Origin: Micractinium sp. NFX-FRZ
Lineage: Eukaryota; Chlorophyta; Trebouxiophyceae; Chlorellales; Chlorellaceae
Reading direction: 5' to 3'
Assembly (NCBI GenBank): GCA_029339195.1
Contig: JAPTJF010000476.1
Coordinates: forward strand, 1 to 46,499
Length of the DNA stretch: 46,499 nt
Shown: piece after piece, positions 11,869 to 22,304 of the stretch
How positions within the stretch are numbered: the stretch's first letter is position 1
Layout: each line of letters begins with the position of its first letter
Notes under the pieces: generated by a model
Seen by the model: only the letters and a program-made list of their open reading frames with translations
Database searches by the model: none
What the model was told of the DNA's origin: nothing
Position numbers and translations under genes: made by a program

Positions 11869-13388
11869 TCAGCCAAAGATCCGCTTCAGGTTGGAGCGGA
11901 ATGCTGCCGCAGACTTCTTGTACACGCTCGGGCCGCGCGGCTTGCGGTGGGCGCTCTTGCTGCGGCGGCTCAGCTGCACAGAGGGGCACGGGAAGGGCGT
12001 GTAAGCCTGTGGCCGGCCACTGGTGCAATGAACCCCAAAGCATCACCCCAGGGGCACACCCGGTGCAAGGCCAGATGCCCGGTGAGGTGGTGTGCGGGCA
12101 TGGCACACCGATTCAACTTCCCCTGCCACCCTTGCCACTAATGCAGTCTCAGGCACGAAAGAGTGCCCCCGCATGAATGAGTGCCCTTCCATGCCCCTCT
12201 CACCTCCTCCTCCGCCTGCTGCTCCTCCTCCTCGTCGGGGTTGTTGGCGTGCTTCGCATGCTGCGCGCGTAGCTGCAAAGAGGCAGTGGGGGAGCAGAGG
12301 GCGGCACGTGTTGGGCAGGGATCGTCCATCGAGGGAGATGGTGAGGCACGCCACGGCCTGTGCCCCATCACTGCCTCAGCACTCGTCAGCACAGCATCTG
12401 CGAGGCGGCAGCGGGCTCTGGCAGGCGCACCAGATCTCCAATGTGGTCGCCCATGCTGCTGCTGGCGCCTTGCACCCGCACAGTGCAGCTGGGGACGGTG
12501 CTCTCCACGTCCTCCGCGCTGCTGGCCCGGGACGTGGTGTACTGGCGGTCGGTAAACCAGGCAGCAGGCTGCTGCTCAGGGGCACGCAAGGGGAGGGGCG
12601 GTCAGGCATCGGGCGGGGGTCACTTATGCAGTGTCTGATGCCCCCCGTGCTGGGGCACCTCCCACAATTTGCTCGGGCTTGCAAGGTGCAAAGGCTGCAG
12701 GGGCTCTCATCTGTGGCGCCCGCCCACATACCTTGCGAGATGCGGGGCCAAGCGGGCGCCAGCAGGGCGGCGGCAGCAGGCCGCGGCTGGTGCTTGCCGG
12801 CTGGAGGCAGTGGGGGTGGGGGGAGGTTGGTGTGGGTAGGTGGGTAGCTACCAGCGGCCGCTAGGTGGGAGGCTGCGCGGCGCAAGGCATGGGGCAATGT
12901 GGCAGGGCGGCAGGGGGTGCCCCGCCTTCTGGTTTGGGGCACAAGCCTGGCGCCTGGTGTGCACCGAGCGCGCATGCAGGCCTGGCCACAAGGACTCAGG
13001 GCGGTGTTGCGGGCATGCAGGTGCACCCCCAGTTGGTCCTCCCTCCCAGTTGCACCACACCTGGGTTGGGATGGGGGGGCGCGGGGGGATGGCCTCCTTG
13101 GTCGGAGATGCCGCCGCCCGGCTGCGCTTTTCCAGATATGGGACGAACTGCATGAGGCTCCGGCGCTGCAGAGGGGAGATGGCGCGTCCCAGCTGCTTGG
13201 TACGGGGGGAATCAATGGGGCGGTGGTAGCCACAGGCAGGCGTAACAACAGGACGAGCGCGTGGGTGGGCGCCTGCCCACAACGTCGGCGGCGCACGCCG
13301 CCGCCAGCTGCAGGCAGCGGCACTCTTCGCTGGCGGCGCCGCGGCCCGTGTAGAAGCCGCCAAAGGAGCCCTCAATGCATCCGAAAGG
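11869..13388 (-). CDS. Unrecognised protein with acidic and basic C-terminal segments (5' exon missing)
   Basis: Six exons join in phase 0: 13388-13281, 13165-13061, 12800-12732, 12571-12431, 12272-12204 and 11973-11869 (stop TGA). They give about 198 aa without the first exon, which I could not find between 13389 and 14140; the frame has a stop just before 13388, so an acceptor there is required. Visible features: a Gly-rich start (IEGSFGGFYTGRG), the block SLMQFVPYLEKRSR, a Pro-rich linker, an acidic run (PDEEEEQQAEEE) and a strongly basic tail (SRRSKSAHRKPRG) ending in SNLKRIFG. The acid-then-base layout suggests a nuclear or nucleic-acid-associated protein, but that is a guess. I recognise no family. 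The introns are about 130-260 nt. Confidence 0.55.
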
Positions 13389-14144
13389 CTACAGGCTAGC
13401 CAATTTGAACAGGCCGGCGAAACCAATTGCCACCGGCCACCGGCAAAGTGAATGCCGAGTTCTTGCCTGCGGCTTGCCGGACATTCTGTCGCACTGCAAG
13501 AGGCGAGGCCGCTCGACAACCCACAGGGGCAGCCGCTGTCCAAGGCAGGTACAACCGCCTTCGCGGGGCTTGTTCTCTGGCAGTTGAGGTGTAGCGTTGT
13601 CAAAGTGCGGAGCGTGAAAATGCCGCTGGTGAAGCGCAGGATACAATTGTGTGGCAATGATGCACTCCGACACCGAGGCGGCTCATTTCCAACTGCCGGC
13701 ACCAGGTCAGCGCCGCGCAGCACGCTCAGCGCCAGCGGTAGCGGCCAGCGGCAGCACCAGCCCTCCCAACTAAGGTCTATGCTGTGATTTGGTGCGCAGG
13801 AGTGGCTCCTTGTTCGCAGGTGCACACATGCCAGCGTCCACACAGGTCAACCCCTACGATGTATTGTAGCCAACCACAAGGCAAGGCAAGGCAAGCCGTT
13901 TCGAGTGTTCGACTGCGACTCATGTGCACACTGCGTAGGTGCTGGGGATGGGGTAGCAGGCTTGCTGCTTCACCGTGCCCGACAGGTGGTGTGCTGAGGG
14001 TTGGTTGGACCCTGTACTGCAGTCACATTGACATTTACGATACTTTGCTTCAAGCTAGCACATGGAACTTTTAGCAAGGAAACGCATTGATACAGGAACA
14101 AGCAAGGGAGGGGGTTATAACCGCTCAATGCACCAGCTGAGGTG
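13389..14144. other. Region between the unrecognised gene and DRC4
   Basis: About 755 bp expected to hold the DRC4 3' UTR and the promoter and missing first exon of the gene at 11869-13388. Antisense open frames run through it, but none has a clear start codon plus a donor in the phase needed. Confidence 0.4.
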
Positions 14145-17100
14145 CTAGCCGGCGCGGTGGGCAGGGATGAGCAGGCCCCCCGCATCACCCCCAACAGTGC
14201 TTCCGCCCTGCACCGCTGCCACTGCCGCCTTCTGCGCGCCTGCAGCCTGCGACAGCTTGGCCTCCAGCGCCGCCAGTGGCGAGCTGCCCGCCTCCTCGGT
14301 GGCATTCCCAGGCTCGGCCGCAGCTGCCGGCTCGCCAGCCGGCAGCGCAGCGCCATCAGGCATCGTCTCTGCGGCCCCCGCTGCCTCTGCCAGCTCTGCA
14401 ATCTGCTCCAGCACCTCCCCAGGCCCCTCATCCTCCAAAATTCCCGCCTCCTGGTCAGGCAGAGGCGTGTGCAGCGCTGCCTCCAGCATGGCCTTCACCC
14501 AGTCGATGCCGCTGCCGCCGCCCTTGCCGCCATCCGCCGCCTTGCTGCCACGCCGGCTCCCCTGCTCCCCAGCAGCGGGCGCCGCAGAGGCAGCCCTGCT
14601 GGCGCCCAGCCCCATGCGCGCGGCTGCCGAGCCGCGCCGGCTAGCGTTTGCCGCGCCATGCGCCGTGCCTGGCGGCAGCGGCAGCCCCTGCTGCTGTCCC
14701 TGCTGCGCCATCATGAGCTCAGAGTTGGTTGCCTCCAGTCGCCGCTCCAGCACTGTGGCCCGCAGGGCGGAGCGCTGCTGGGCCTGCAGCACGGCGGCGT
14801 CAAACTTGCGCTGCATCTCGTCCCGCTCCCGCTCCACCTGCGGATGATGGGCAGCGTGAGAGACAGGTTGGAAGTTCAGGTCAACGCCAGGGCAGAAGCA
14901 AGGGAGGGCAAGACAGGACGGAGGGACGGTGGCAGAGTGGCAGAGGTGGTGGGCTGAAGCTAGGCAAGCCCACAACAAGCACATGCCGGCCAGGTGGCCA
15001 GGCAGAGAGGCAGCAAGCGCCCTAACAACTGCACACCACACAGGCCGGCAGATGTGTCCCTCCGTAGAGTGCCCCAGTGTACTCACCCGCTCCAGGCGTT
15101 GCTGCGTCACCTCCAGCTCCCACTCCACCGCCCGCGCCCGCTTCTCAGCCGCTGCCAGGCGCGCCTTGCTGGCCGCCAGCGCCGCACGGTCGCGCTCCGC
15201 ACCCTCCACCTGCTGCCGCAGCACATCGGCCTCCTGCACCGCCTGCACAGGTGGGCAACAAAGCACGGCAGGCGGGCAGGTGAGCCAGCAGATACAACAG
15301 CCACATAGTGATTGCTTATGAAAGGGGGGCGCAGCGCTGCTGGTTTGGGCCTTGCACATTCCTCCCCAGCTACAAGCATGCCCCAGCATCCAGCACCCCA
15401 GGCACACCCAGGCACACGCACCTGCGCCAGTGGCTCGGCCAGCCGCCGGTTCTCCCGCACCACATCGCCCACCAGCTTCTCCCGTGCCGCCTCCGCCGCC
15501 TTCATCTCAGCAATCTCCTCCTGCGGGCAGCACAGCACAGCACAGCGGGGCGCAGAGCAGGACGGGTTAGGTCAGGGTGCCAGCACAGGGCACAGCACAG
15601 GGCACGCCGCCCTGTGCCACAGCAACATCCCTCTGCACACAGCTGAAAGGGCACGATGGGGCGGGGTATGGCTGGATGGGCAGCGCACGTCGGCAGGCAA
15701 GCACGCATGGCGGGCCGGAGCAAGCCGTACAAGGCCGACACCCACCCCCATTCCCAGCCCACACTCCCGCTCAACCTACTCTCCGCTTGCGTCCTGTCCC
15801 TGCTTTGAGCGCTGCCAGCATGCCCAGGATGCATGCAACCGGCCCGACCGTGCCGCCCCTCCCTAGGCACCCAAGCAACCACCCAAGCTGCCCCATCCCC
15901 CCGGCCCCCCACCTTGAGCGCCTTGATCAGGTCCAGGTTGGAGTGCGTGACCTGGGCGTAGTAGGCGCGCATATCGCGGAATGCAGCCTCGTGGCGCGTC
16001 ATCAGCTTGCTGATGTGAGCGTTCTTCGCCTCCTCCAGCTCAGCCAGGTCTGCCCAGGAGGGGGCGGAAAGCGGGAAATGTCAGGCACACCACAGGGCAC
16101 CACCACACCGCGTTTTGCCGTACTGCACACACAGTCATGCCCTCCACTCCCCTTCCAAATGTGCCCGCCCTCTTGCTCTACCCAGCACCGACACTGGTGC
16201 CACTGCCAGCTGGCTGTCTATGTCACCTGCAGACAGCGCCCACCCACCCACCCACCCGCGGCATAGTGTGCCTCTGCCGCCTGGTGCAGCCCCCGCAGCT
16301 GGGCCTCGTACTTGGCCTGTATCGCGCGCGCCTGCGACTCAAAGTCTTGGCGCAAATGGCTGACCTGCTTTGCGTTGTCCAGCCTGAGCGAGGGGAGCAG
16401 GGAAGCGTGGGGCACAAGAGCCAGCAGGTGTGACCCAGGCAGAGCAGCAGGCTGCAGCAGCACAAGGGCAGCAGGCGAAGTCGTGCCGACAGGTTTACGC
16501 TGCCTCTGTGAATTCATTTTGAAGGCATGGCAGTGAAGCAGCTGGTGCTGTCTCCCACCCCTTGCCTGTGTCCCACCCATGCTGCCCCCTGCCCCCGCCA
16601 CACAAACCTGAACTGCTTGATGAGCTCCTCGCTGGACAGCTCCTGCTCCCTCACGTGCTGCTTCAGCCGCCGCTTGTCATCAGCCAGCTGCGCCTCCTGC
16701 TGAGCAAAGGTGTCCGACTGCGGGCGCCAGGGGCAAGTGGCGGAGGGCAGGGGGAGGAGTGATGAGGGGACGAGTGAATGAGGCATGAACAGAGGTGGGC
16801 GCGTCGCAAATGCAAAGCAGGTTTGTGCCAGCCGAGCGGACCTGCCACTCAGCAGCACCCACCTGCCTGCTCTCCCAGGCACAAGCCTGTGCAGCCCAAC
16901 CCGGACCTGCTGCACGCCTCCTCCCCACACGTCGTCATCCAGCACTGTGCCACTGCGGCGCAGCACCCACCTGCTGCTTCAGGGCCGTCTCGCCCGCCGC
17001 CTTGAGGCGTGCCAGCCCGTCCTGGTGCTCATACAGCAGGTGCTTCACGCGCTGCTTGTACACCTTGAGCTCCAGGGCATGTCGGTCCTGCGGTGGGACC

Positions 17101-17919
17101 AATCCAAACGTTCAGTGTGCGGTGGTGTGTGCGCCACCGCATGTATGCATGCCAAGGGAGAGCGCAGGGAGAGGAGCGGACAGGTGAGCGCCGCCAAGTC
17201 AGCTTGCACAAGTGGGGATGCGCTGCACCGAGCGCCCAGGTGCAGCTTCTTCTGCACCAGGGCTCACCCATGCAAGTGTGCCTGCGGCTGCCCCGCCCTG
17301 CCACCCACCGCCCCCCACGCCACCACCCGCCGAACCCACCCAGCACGCAGCACCCACCTGAACCTCCTCAAGCTCTCGGTCCTTCAGCCGCACCTCCGCC
17401 CGTTGGTCTGCCAGCTCACGCTTTGTCACATCCCAGAAGCTCGCTATCTTGTCCTGCAGACAGCAGGGGCAGGTGGGTGCTGGCCCCCTTGGGAAAGGTG
17501 CACACGCAGGGGCCTGCCGGCCAGGCAGGTGGCGGCATGCAAATGGAGGTGAAATGCAAACGGTCGCAACGCCTCAATGCACGCCACCCTCCGACGCAGG
17601 CGACCATCCCCTCGCACCCGCTCCAGCTGCATGTAGTTGCGCGCCAGCTCCTCGCTGCGCAGGCTGCGCTCTAGCAGCTCCGCCTTGACGCGCGGGTCCT
17701 CAGCGGCGGCGGCGGAGGGTGCCGCCTCCGCCTTGCCCTTCTTGCCGCCAGCGGCCCCGCTGCGGGGGCGGGACGCCCCCGTGTCTGGACGAGACTGCAA
17801 GCACGACGAGGGCGTGGGGAAGCGGTCAGTCAACCTGTTCCGGAGAGCTCCGCCTTGGACTGGTGTGCGCTCCGGACCGGCGTAAGTGCACTCACCCCGC
17901 TGACGCTTTTCGGCGGCAT
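14145..17919 (-). CDS. DRC4: Dynein regulatory complex subunit 4 (DRC4/GAS8)
   Basis: Ten exons: 17919-17896, 17794-17618, 17453-17358, 17087-16971, 16717-16608, 16383-16256, 16049-15913, 15520-15422, 15242-15087 and 14837-14145; all joins in phase, 578 aa. It is coiled coil almost throughout. Family blocks: a Lys-rich N-terminus (GGKKGKAEA), the LRSEELARNYMQLER helix, the conserved centre EAKNAHISKLMTRHE followed by DMRAYYAQVTHSNLDLIKAL, and the C-terminal ERDEMQRKFDAAVLQ and RATVLERRLEATN helices. DRC4 is a core subunit of the nexin-dynein regulatory complex that links outer doublets of motile cilia and regulates dynein; the Chlamydomonas orthologue is PF2. Known family members are about 480 aa, so roughly 170 extra C-terminal residues rich in Ala, Gly and Ser are unusual. 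The start ATG lies 186 bp from the divergent GARP gene. Confidence 0.93.
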
Positions 17920-18105
17920 GTTGATTTCCCTGAAATGAATCCGTTTGGGTAATTGGAGCCTCTTTGAGGGGTGCCGAGGTGGAACCCAGCATGCCCAGCA
18001 CCAATCTCTGTTTCGCCCTCCGTGCGCCGTTTAACACCCCCTCCAAGGCTTGACCGCTCCTCTGGGATGTGCTGAGGCGCCCGTATTGACAGGGAGCAAG
18101 CGGCC
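17920..18105. promoter_or_regulatory. Divergent intergenic region between DRC4 and the GARP gene
   Basis: Only 186 bp separate the two start codons, so both 5' UTRs and core promoters must overlap here. A CCAAT string lies near 18000. I see no convincing TATA box. Confidence 0.5.
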
Positions 18106-19919
18106 ATGGAGCTGGAGGAGGCAGCTGGGAGCTCTAAGCAGACGCAAAAATGGACACAAGCGTGAGCATGATGCACACGCGCCGTTGGCTCCGCAGTCCT
18201 GTCGTGCGACAGGGTCCCCTGGCGCCACATCCTTGGCGCCCCAGTGTGCCCACCCGCTCCGCGGCCGATACCGTGCACGCTTCCGCTCTGTCGTGCCGCT
18301 CAGAGGCCCTGTGGACCACACAGACGCTTGGAAAGGCTCCGCCGCTGCCGCCGGTTGTCGCTGCCACCAGTGCCGCCACCACTTTTGCGCCCGTGTCGCA
18401 GTCGCTGCCCCCAGCCCGCCTGTGCCGTGCACTCTGCGCCCGGCATCACCAGGCCACCCATGCCATGCTTTCTCACGGCCCGCAGGATGGAGGACGCATA
18501 CGAAGCGGCGGTGGGTGATGTGGGAGGGCTGGAAGCGGCCAAGCCGCGTGCCATTCTCGACATCCTGCTGCCTCGGTTCCCAGACCTGACGCTGCAGGTG
18601 GGCCTGGGGCGGGCCGGGGCAAACATGGCGTGGGAGGGTTTGAAGGAGGGGTGAGGACTGGCGTAGACAAGACGTGCAGCTGCCGTACTTGCCCTAAGCC
18701 TCGCCTCTGCCCTTGCCCTAGCCACCTCGCCCCTCAGCAGAGCTGTGCTGCTCCTTTTGGGGGGTGTGCACTGCTCGCTGCCATTCACTGCCAGCATCAC
18801 TTGCCCGCCACACCAGTTGCTCAAGACCCTGCTTTAGCCTGCCCCTCGCTTGGGTCCCTGCTTCCTCCTACCCTGCCCCCCACGTGTTTGGCCCTCTCCC
18901 GCCTGCCTGCCCGTCATGTCATTGCCATCAGCCGCCCGTCTGCCTGCCCGCTTGCAGTGCCCTCATCACTCTCACCCCGCTTACTTCGTGGCCCTGTTGC
19001 CCTGCCGTGCAGCGGGTGAAGTGGCACCTGCTGGCGCACCGCCGCCGCGCGGAGCGGCACCGCGCCATGCAGCCCGCGGGCATCGCCCCGCCCACCAAGT
19101 GGGCCGGCAGGTCAGCCGGGGCACTGACAGTCGGGTGGGCCGCAGCAGCCACGGCTGCGGGGGCGCACAGCGCATGTGGGGCATGTTTACAGGCATGGGC
19201 ACAGCCCAGTGCACCTGGTGCAACGTGGTCCGCGCCCCCCCTGCAGGCTGGAGGCGGGGCAGTGGCACGGCATCACGCTTTTGAAAGGACAGTGCGAGCT
19301 TGGTTGCGACACAAACTGTTGCCCCTGCAGGCTGTAGGCGGCGTGCCAAGACGCGCTGGCCCACCTGGGTGCATCATGCCGTCATGCCTTTGACCCAACA
19401 GTGTAACTGCTTGATCTCCGCAGGCTGGAGGAGGCATACCAAGGCGCGCTGGCCCGGCTGGGTGGCCTGCAGACTGCCACGCCCAAGCCGCTGCTGGAGG
19501 CGCTGCAGGGGGAGTTCCCGGATCTAACGCTGCAGGTGAAGGTGCCAGTACAGTACCGCTGCAACTGTGCTGTCTTCACAGGGTATGGAGGTGGGGAATT
19601 GAGTGCTGGGGCTCGGGGGTGAGGCACGTGAGTGGTGGAGGCTCTGCTGCTCGCCACTCATCCCCGCCTGCCCCCTGCGCCGCCTGGCCACCTCTCCACT
19701 GCAGGTCGTCAAGTGCCACCTGCAGAAGCAGCGGCGGAAGTATGCCGACAAAGGGGAAGTCCCTGCGGCGTCTCCACCACCGGCAGCAGTGGCGGCGGCG
19801 GTGGCGGCGCACGGGAGCCAGGGAGCCCACGCCAGCGCCGCCGGCACAGCGCGTGTCGCGCAGCAGCAACCGCAACAGCAGCCGCCGGGGCAGCAGCAGC
19901 AGCAGCAGCAGCCTGTGCG

Positions 19920-19955
<36 letters not shown>

Positions 19956-20491
19956 GCCTGTGCAACAGCAGCAGCAGCGGCGGTCCGAGCAGCAGCAGCA
20001 GCCAGGGCAGCAGGATGAGCCAGTGCAGCAGCCGGATCAGCAGCACTCTGCCGGTTGGGGCATGGAGCGGCAGCTGTCCTCCGACTCCGCTTCACTGCTG
20101 CATCACCGGCAGCAGCCTGTGGCGCAGCACCTGGAGCAGCAGCAGCAGGCAACCCTGTCTTCCGGGCGGCCGGCGTCGGTTCTGTCGGCCGACACACTTG
20201 AGCGGCAGCAGGCGGCGCAGTGGCAGCAGCAGCAGCAGCAGCAGCAGCGGCAGCAGCAGCAGGCTGCATTGTCCGGCATCTTTCAGGATCGGCTGCTCCA
20301 ACCTGAGGGAGCAGCAGGCAGCGGGCGGCAGCAAGTGAGCCCTTGGGCGCAGGTGTGGGCGCACCACCCGCCGCCCTGGCAGCGCTTGCTGCCGCTGGCA
20401 GCCAAGGCGAAGCTGGTGCGGGCCAGCCGGGAGACGCTGCACTGCCGCCAGGTGCGGTACTGCTGCGGCCGCCGAGTGTGCAAGCTGCTGC

Positions 20492-20560
<69 letters not shown>

Positions 20561-21290
20561 GAATGCCGAGTGTGCGGGCTGCTGCTGGGACAGGTGCTCC
20601 CTGCTTCGCTGCCTCCCTGCCTGCGGACCGTGCTGACGGTGGCTGGACCAGCGTGCGGAGCGCCACTCCCCACCTCCGTGACTCGATGACCTGTCAACCT
20701 TATGCTTGTCCTCACCCCCCTGTCAATCTCCCTGCTGTTGCCGGCAGACCATGCCGACGCTGGACCAGCGGCGGAGCGCGTGCCCACCTTCATTGACGTG
20801 ATCACCCATCAAACGTCCACACTGGCACCTCCCTGTTGCTTGCCTGCAGACCGTGCTGACGCTGGACCAGCGTGCCGAGCGGCTGATGCGCCTGCTGGAA
20901 GACCTGGCCGCCTTTGCAGCCGACTGGGAGGAGGCGGGGGGTGGCCCCAACCGGCCGCAGCTGGACCCAATGGTGCAGCGGCACCTGCTGCAGCTAGTGC
21001 CTGGAGCCAGCAACTGCCTGGGCCTGGCCAGCAGCGTGGTGCAGGGCGGCGCAGGGGGCGGGGCGTGGGTGCCGCGCTACGGCAGCACGCGGCAGCAGCG
21101 CACGCAGGCGGAGATTGCTGCGTCCTTCACGTTGCTGCAGCCGCCGTCTGCTGCGTCGCATGCCTCGTTGGCGGCAGGGGGTGGGCAGGCGGGCGGGCCG
21201 CCGCCGCACACGCTGGAGACGTGCACCGTGCCGCAGTGCCAGGTGTGCGCGTACGAGCGGCGCCTCATGCGCGTGCGGCGGGGCGGGTGA
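18106..21290 (+). CDS. Double-GARP (Myb-like) DNA-binding protein with polyglutamine region
   Basis: Six exons: 18106-18161, 18486-18597, 19013-19110, 19424-19535, 19705-20451 and 20850-21290; all in phase, 521 aa. Two GARP/G2-like domains lie in tandem. Domain 1 has QKWTQAMEDAYEAAV, GGLEAAKPRAIL and LTLQRVKWHLLAHRR; domain 2 has TKWAGRLEEAYQGAL, GGLQTATPKPLL and LTLQVVKCHLQKQRRKY, close to the plant consensus ATPK...VKSHLQKYR. GARP proteins bind DNA and act in nutrient, plastid and clock regulation in plants and algae. After the second domain comes a Gln-rich stretch of some 150 residues, then a C-terminal helix (LDQRAERLMRLLEDL) and a Cys cluster (CTVPQCQVC). An alternative donor at 20335 would shorten exon 5 by 39 codons, also in phase. 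Starting at the ATG at 18487 would lose the first conserved Trp. Confidence 0.85.
19243..19372 (+). repeat. Decayed copies of the exon 4 start of the GARP gene
   Basis: The exon 4 edge at 19421 (CAGGCTGGAGGAGGCATACC) has degenerate copies with their CAG acceptor at 19328 and 19243, spaced 93 and 85 bp. Upstream intron sequence is repeated too: TTTGAAAGGACAGTG near 19281 and TTTGACCCAACAGTG near 19390. The copies have lost reading-frame integrity. Confidence 0.8.
20485..20559. repeat. Long CTG trinucleotide tract in an intron
   Basis: About 25 CTG units with a few TTG interruptions, inside the intron between GARP exons 5 and 6. The poly-Leu reading across it is not part of the model. Confidence 0.85.
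20625..20785 (+). repeat. Two decayed copies of the exon 6 start of the GARP gene
   Basis: The real exon begins after the CAG at 20847 with ACCGTGCTGACGCTGGACCA. Copies sit at about 20625 and at 20745 (with an intact CAG acceptor), spaced about 120 and 102 bp. The preceding pyrimidine-rich tracts also resemble each other. Confidence 0.8.
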
Positions 21291-22055
21291 GCGGCGAAGC
21301 ACGCTGGCCGCTGTATCACTGCAAGCACGTCAACCAGCAATCATGCACTTGCATTCCATTAGCCATGTACCCGCCAGCCACTGAGCCGCCACATGCGCAA
21401 CGCCCCTGACTGCCGCCACCAGCAGCGCCACCAGCACTGCGAGCAGCAGCACGTGCTGTTTGTACCAAGATGTTCCTCTTCTGCCCCTAACCTGATCTGT
21501 TGCAATGCCAAGACCCAATTACCGCCCGCTCCTGCCCTTCTCTGCCTCCCTGACTTTCTGCCAATGCCTTGTTTGCCAATTCATCAAGAACCCCTTTTCA
21601 CGACTACACTTTTAGTCACTTTTATCATGTAAATATCAACGTCTGCGGAAGAGGCGTGGTGCGGCAAGGCACCGCGCCTGCACTGGCATCCGACAGCCAG
21701 TACGCCACAGCAAAGGTGTGCAACAAGGGTGCAGCCCTCAGCAGTATCAGCAGGCACAGTGTGGGTGCGTAGCAAGGGTGCAGGGCGCAGCCAAGCATGG
21801 GGGCAGTTCCGGGCGGGCCCAGGCCAACATCTCCTGGGAGCCCTCCAAGCGGGGGACCAGCAGGGCAGCTGCCGCCGAGATGCAGGGCAGGGCGCCACGG
21901 CTGCACCGCTGCCCTCAAGCTGGGGCTTCAAGCTGGTCTCCCACCCTGGCCTTCAAGCCGGTCTCCCAATCTGGCCTTCAAGGCAGCGCACAGCATGGTC
22001 TCCAATCTGGTCTTCAAGCCAGCACACAGGGCAGCATGGTGTCCAGAGAGAGCGG
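21291..22055. other. 3' flank of the GARP gene with short direct repeats
   Basis: No exon recognised. Near 21917-22020 a phrase of about 22-26 bp containing CTTCAAGC(T/C)GGTCTCC and CTGGCCTTCAAG recurs three to four times imperfectly. Confidence 0.5.
21628..21632 (+). promoter_or_regulatory. TGTAA polyadenylation-type signal for the GARP gene
   Basis: TGTAA about 340 nt after the stop at 21290, in a locally AT-richer stretch. Positional inference. Confidence 0.4.
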
Positions 22056-22304
22056 TCAGGCCATCCAAGGCGCCAGGCGGGGCAGCAGGTTTGCTGCCGC
22101 CACAATGCCCGCGGCCCCGGCAAACACGTACAAATAGCGCATGCGGGCTGCAGGCGGGGGGGAGCCATGGGGCGCAGCGCAGACGCAGGGCGCGGCGGCA
22201 GGGGGTAAGGAAGGTGCAGGGGGTGAGCAGCGTGGGGAGGGGCCCGGGGTGCGGCTCAGCTCACCCTGCATATAGCCTGCGTTATGCATGTGACCGCATC
22301 CCAC
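22056..22304 (-). CDS. Doubtful small ORF with one hydrophobic segment
   Basis: Open for 82 codons without a clear ATG at its 5' end; it ends MRYLYVFAGAAGIVAAANLL and a short tail. The last 28 codons, from the ATG near 22139, look like a single membrane-spanning peptide and follow a CTGCAG that could be an acceptor, so this may be a last exon whose partner exon ends near 22264 (CAG then GGTGAGC). I recognise no family. Confidence 0.25.
   Translation of the reverse strand: MGCGHMHNAGYMQGELSRTPGPSPRCSPPAPSLPPAAAPCVCAAPHGSPPPAARMRYLYVFAGAAGIVAAANLLPRLAPWMA

Noticed and set aside
12848..13843. 331-codon minus-strand open frame
   Set aside because: Its composition is that of shadow frames (rich in Ser, Cys, Arg, Pro), and the better-supported exons at 13388-13281 and 13165-13061 lie in other frames with proper splice sites.
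18487..18489. ATG at 18487 as the start of the GARP protein
   Set aside because: It follows an AG acceptor, and exon 18106-18161 supplies the conserved KWT start of the GARP domain in phase.
19603..20796. Continuous plus-strand frame with a poly-Leu tail through the GARP gene
   Set aside because: The poly-Leu part is an intronic CTG tract; a donor at 20451 and an acceptor at 20849 give a phase-correct join to a plausible C-terminus.
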